From assembly GCA_003439945.1 (NCBI GenBank), contig QVRM01007053.1, positions 124,001-188,000 of the forward strand: DNA of 64,000 bases. Reading direction: 5' to 3'. This document shows, piece by piece, positions 59,716 to 64,000 of the stretch; position 1 is the first letter of the stretch; the number at the start of each line of letters is the position of its first letter. Source of the DNA: Dermanyssus gallinae (lineage: Eukaryota > Arthropoda > Arachnida > Mesostigmata > Dermanyssidae). The notes under the pieces were generated by a model that saw only the letters and a list, made by a program, of their open reading frames with translations, had not been told where the DNA came from and did not search any database. The translations under genes and the position numbers were made by a program.

Positions 59716-62700
59716 CTGTAAATTTAGAAAAGAGCACATTTTACTGTAACGTATTCATTGCTGTGACAACAATATTATGAAGCGTCGGTAAACGCAAGTC
59801 TGGAACAAATACGATCTGCACCAGATGTGTTCTGTGCGTCCTATAATTTACTATAATCATCACAGTTTTTTTCTATATACATTTAAAGAGTTTTTCGAGC
59901 TAGAATTTACGGTTGGGTCTAAAATGTAGTCGATAAACAATCACGTTTATGAAAGACCGCCAACATTTCTTGTGAAACCTTGCCTAGTGATCTAACCCGG
60001 TAAGCAGACTTTTTATTGGAAAAAAATGAAATATACCGCACTGAACCTAGCGGTAATCTGCTCTCTTGAACACTATCGATAATCAGGTATGTTCCCCACA
60101 CGTTGCGCATTTTTAGAAGGCGTCTAGCTAGATTATTGATAAATATGAAATATACTGATAACATGTCTTAATTGCTACCTAAACTAAATTACATTTTCAT
60201 CTGTGCAAAACGTGCAACAGCACAGTTTGGCATGTTTTAAGTCTGCCGCATTAGTAGCAGTAGTAGCAATCGTGACGAGAACGTAAACCGTTTGCGTAAC
60301 AAGGCGTTGCTACCCGCAGTCAATCTAAAATCTAGAAACGAAGCGAATGATCACTCCGACAACGAGCTTCTGTCGGAACATGCCCGTTTAGTTTTCTCTG
60401 TCGCGCTTCCTCTCTTACTTGTGGCTTCATACGACTGTCGGCTAAGCAGTGCTATGCTGCGTTCCTCTGACGTCTTTGTCGTTTCCCGCCTCAAACTCTT
60501 AATTCGGTCACCTTTTCTCAGCTAAGGAAGGCACACGTCCGTGTTTATCCGCGTGCATAGGTGTGTGTGTGTGTGCGTGCGTGTGAATAAGTAGGGCTCA
60601 GCGAACGCGGCTGGTTAAAGGCGTTTCCTTTCACGTGCTTGAGATATCTAAATAAATCTCCTTTGTTTCGCCGCGGCCGCCACATACATGCCGCCGCCTG
60701 CTGCTGCTGCTGCTGCATAGGATAATGTGTCTGCGTGGTAGTGGTGGTGGTACGGGAGCAGGACGCACGCAAGCACGCACGTAACGACAGGCGGACGGAC
60801 GACACAGACCGACGTCGAGTGGTAAACCGCAACGCAGACGGTCTCTCAACCGCCTCGACCACGGCCCTCAGCTCACTCATTCGTGGGGGCGGCTTTAGGG
60901 TAAGCAGCAACGCCGGCACAGCCAGCCAGCCAGCCTCAGCAACAGCAGCAGCAGTAGTAGTAGTTTCCCAAACGCTGCTCTGGCAACACCGGCACCTGTC
61001 GGGGGTTGTCCGCGTGAGGGGGCGAAGAATGGATAGACAGACAGACATACAGACGAACGGATGGGGGGAACGGGGAGAGCAAACCGAGGGGCGAAAGGAG
61101 ATGGTTCTCAGCACCGGCCGCCGTGCCAATTACATACCGCGCTATCATCAACAACGCGACCGCGACACGGCACCGGCGGCGCCTACCACTCAACTGGACG
61201 TCGCAGCTCCCCAATTTACTCGTTGTGCGTAACAGCAGCGTCTACACGCTCGTTTCGTCTGGTTTCGTCGCCGCCATCAGCATCAGCAGCAGCAGCAGCA
61301 CCACCACCACCACCACCAGCCGCTTCCAGCCGCCTCCAGCCTCACTAGTTAGCTCAGCGTCGCTTTGCACATCGTCTCCTCTTCTTCTTATTCTTCTTCT
61401 TCTGCTACCCTCCTCCAAACCCCGTGTGCCCATTTGATGGTAAGCGAGAGTTCTTTGAAATACACACGCCGCCGCCACCACCGCCACCACCACCCCCGCG
61501 GCCACCTGCTGCCGCTGCACCCCCGTCCGTATGTCAGCGGCTTGCTATGCCGCCGTGCACAGGCTTCTGCAACTACGCAAGCTGCTGGGCAACTGCAAAC
61601 AAGCAAGTTTTGATGCCATGTCCTTTCGTCGTAGAGCGTCGTATCAAGTTAGCTTGCTGTTCCGAGGTTGTCGTCGTCGGCTTTGTTGTTGTTATTATTG
61701 TTGTTATTGTTGGTGTCGCCGTCATCGTATTCGAGGCGTCACTCAACAGTAATAATATGAAATATTCATCACTAGCTTGCAGCGGCAGCCGCAGCAGCAT
61801 CGGTGGCAGCAGCAGCATGCGTCGCCCCCTTAGCAGCGCCCCGCGCCCCTGTCGGCGTCCTTTCTGACGCCTGTGCTGCCACTGGCGGCGGCGGTGGCGG
61901 CGGCGCCCTCGTCGCGGTCGTCGTCATCGTTAGTTCAGACGCAGGCGTTAGCTAAGGGGCTGTCGGCGGCAGTTTCGTCGTCGATGACAGTGGGCGGCCA
62001 CCCCCGCAAGCGTAGGCGCTCTGTCGGTCTTCCGTTTCCCTTCGGTGTACTTTGTTGCCCCGCAACGACGGCCAGGCAACTCATGCAACATACGCTCGCA
62101 CACACACACACACACAATCACACACAGGCTTACCCGCTATGCCGAGGGGTTCCGTCGTCCGCCGTCTATCTTTATGTATCTCGTCCGTCGGGCTGCCTGT
62201 GTGTGGCTCCCTCATTCGAGTTTACTAAGTCAGTGTCTATCTATCTATCTATCTATCTATGTGTCTGTCTCTTACTCGGTGTGTTTGTCTCTCATATCGT
62301 CGGCCCCATCGCGCAGTGCCTGCGTCTATTCCACCACACCCACACCCTCACCAGAACCTTACCAACTGCTTCCCTGCCAAACAGCGTCCCCTCTTACTTC
62401 TCTCTTGCTGCTGATGCTGCTGCTTAGTATTATCATCTTTCTCGTCATCATCACAGCCGCTGTCACGCCCGCCAGAGCGCGAGAGCGAGTGTGCGCATCA
62501 CCACGATGATATTTCTGCTCTATGGCGGCGACTGCGGCGGCTGCGGCGACTACTGATGCTGCTGCTGCTGCGTCTGTAGCCGTCGACCGCGCTTGTCTCT
62601 TGCCACGCGAACTGAACCCCCCAGCCCCACAACATTCCACCCCATGCTACTACTGTCCTGCATAAATTTATCACTTTGTTCGGCGGTGTCTTTTTGACAG

Positions 62701-62940
62701 TTAAGTTCCCACACGTTGCCCCCAGCAACTCACCCCTGAACCTCTCAAAGCTAGTTGACACGGAGAAGCGCATATGTTCTGCGCGATGACAATTCGCAAA
62801 GCAACCCTATGGTAGACTTGTAGATCAACCTCATAACTTTATCTCTCTCTCTCTCTCACTTGCCCTTTCTGCGTTTCTCTTGCTTCTCGTAGCGTTGACA
62901 CATACATATGCATACATCAATGTCTACGTATTACGCGTCT

Positions 62941-62942
<2 letters not shown>

Positions 62943-62985
<43 letters not shown>
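62943..62985. repeat. (TA)n microsatellite
   Basis: About 43 bases of pure TA repeat. Confidence 0.95.
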
Positions 62986-62986
<1 letters not shown>

Positions 62987-63690
62987 TCAGAAAATCCGCA
63001 CTGGCCATCCCCCGTTCTCCTATGCAAGAAACAGCTCGTTGAAGACGATAAACAGAAACAAGAAGCAATTTTCAAGATCCTAACAATACAAGAACGTTAT
63101 AAATTTGTCAGTGTGTCAGGAGAGCGTTGTGACACACCTTGGAGGCACGCATCACGTGAGCAAAGCGAGTATATGTGTGGTTTCCACGGAAACCGGGAGA
63201 AGGAAACATAGAAAAACTAAACAACAGTATTTGGAATATTTATTCATTCACTCATAGATTTATTCGTTAGTTTGTATACTGAACAGAATAACTGCGAAAA
63301 CGCAATGCAGATAGTTTGCAAGAACGTTTAGTAAATGAGATCCTGAATGTAAAAAGCAGTTCTTCAACTAATTGTTACTAAAACTGACTCTGGCCAAACA
63401 AAGAAATGCACTGTATTTTACGAAATATCAAGGGAGCGACTCATGATAAGCTGCGTCGAGTAAACGAAGCTATCAGTGCTTATGAAAACTCAAACTCCTT
63501 CAAATTGTTTTTAATTCTAGAGAGGCCGTAGGTAAAAACGTAGAAATTCGTACAACAGAAGGGCATTTTACCGTGACAACGTCCAACTTATCAAATGGCC
63601 TGAATCAGAAACGGCTGCGATTTATTTTAGCTATTTCGCTGTTATCTTAAAATCCTATTATCATATCATTGTATCCTCTCCGATAAGACA

Positions 63691-63741
63691 GAACTACTCA
63701 GAGCGTCTTATACGTCGCGGATAAGACGCTCTGAGTAGTTC
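63691..63741. repeat. perfect 21-bp inverted repeat (hairpin)
   Basis: GAACTACTCAGAGCGTCTTA plus T, a 9-base loop ACGTCGCGG, then the exact reverse complement. A perfect stem of this length in diverged intronic DNA suggests recent origin or constraint. No pol III box or gene is seen next to it. Confidence 0.93.
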
Positions 63742-63762
63742 AACTTGTTCCGTCAACTTGGC

Positions 63763-63885
63763 CCGTAGTTGGGGAAGACCGTTATTTAGCTGTTACTTCA
63801 GGGGACTTGGGTTGCTGTTTAGCTGCTACTTCATGGGGACTTGGGTCGTAGTTGGGAAAGAACGTAATTTAGCTGTTATTCATTG
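63763..63885. repeat. short imperfect tandem repeats
   Basis: GTAGTTGGGGAAGACCGTTA followed by TTTAGCTGTTACTTCA and GGGGACTTGGG recurs in part as TTTAGCTGCTACTTCATGGG, GACTTGGG, then GTAGTTGGGAAAGAACGTAA and TTTAGCTGTTA. Roughly two and a half diverged units. Confidence 0.75.
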
Positions 63886-64000
63886 TCATCTTCAAGTGCG
63901 TCAACACAGGCAATATGCTTCAATTTGTTTGTTGCCGTTGTGTTTCGTCTTGATCGATGTTTACGAGCCCCAGGCGCCCCGAATGGAGTTACGCACCGTT

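Larger units (their letters stand above)
59716..64000 (-). other. region upstream of exon A, presumed RasGRF intron
   Basis: No recognisable IQ, coiled-coil or N-terminal PH exon was found on the minus strand. 60.6-62.7 kb is a GC-rich triplet island with (CAG)n, (CAC)n, (ATCT)n and (CA)n runs, giving many spurious open frames of up to 194 codons. (TA)n at 62943-62985 and a perfect hairpin at 63691-63741 follow. Confidence 0.6.

Noticed and set aside
60545..61129. 194-codon minus-strand open frame
   Set aside because: Low-complexity Arg/Ser/Thr/Gln-rich product of a triplet-repeat island, with no splice or domain support and no likeness to RasGRF N-terminal sequence.
63120..63220. Minus-strand stretch ending at GTGTGT tested as the exon before exon A
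   Set aside because: Its reading frames do not match the IQ or linker region and the phase is not 0 in a plausible frame.

Overview
The window reads as animal (very probably arthropod) nuclear DNA. Genes are split by long GT-AG introns, the non-coding DNA is full of (TA)n, (CAA)n and other simple repeats, and there are decayed LINE, Tc1/mariner and tRNA-derived SINE copies. A chelicerate such as a mite or tick would fit the intron size and repeat style, but nothing here proves it. There are no operons, CRISPR arrays, rRNA genes or functional tRNA genes.

One protein-coding gene is recognisable. It runs right to left on the minus strand across about 57 kb. Eight internal exons (59582-59715, 55693-55772, 46084-46277, 29114-29224, 16465-16566, 10783-10948, 6004-6087, 2833-3041) join in frame, with every splice phase matching, into 360 continuous codons. 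They encode the Dbl-homology (RhoGEF) domain and the following PH domain of a Ras-GRF (RASGRF1/2-type) guanine-nucleotide exchange factor. The N-terminal PH, coiled-coil and IQ exons should lie to the right of the window. The REM and CDC25 (RasGEF) exons should lie to the left. Neither set could be found here.

The introns (3 to 17 kb) hold the rest. Going left to right: mariner transposase scraps (about 2.1 kb and 11.1-11.6 kb); a tandemly duplicated splice acceptor with a (TA)n tract (6.1-6.3 kb); a mariner end abutting (TA)n (22.7 kb); a broken non-LTR retrotransposon with CCHC, endonuclease and RT fragments (22.9-26.5 kb); a nearly end-to-end but dead mariner-type element (30.9-32.1 kb); a second LINE fragment (35.3-36.2 kb); two copies of one tRNA-derived SINE family (38.7-39.05 and 50.57-50.85 kb) and one copy of another (40.74-41.04 kb); a 636-bp foldback element (44.58-45.21 kb); a LINE fragment ending just beyond an exon donor (45.5-46.0 kb); and GC-rich islands of trinucleotide repeats (8.0, 12.4-13.1, 34.0-34.9, 47.6-48.9, 56.4-58.4 and 60.6-62.7 kb).

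I did not find a new multi-gene system. The most unusual points are the duplicated acceptor upstream of one RasGRF exon, a phase-compatible candidate cassette exon inside the DH domain, the repeated contact between transposon ends and (TA)n tracts, and the foldback element.
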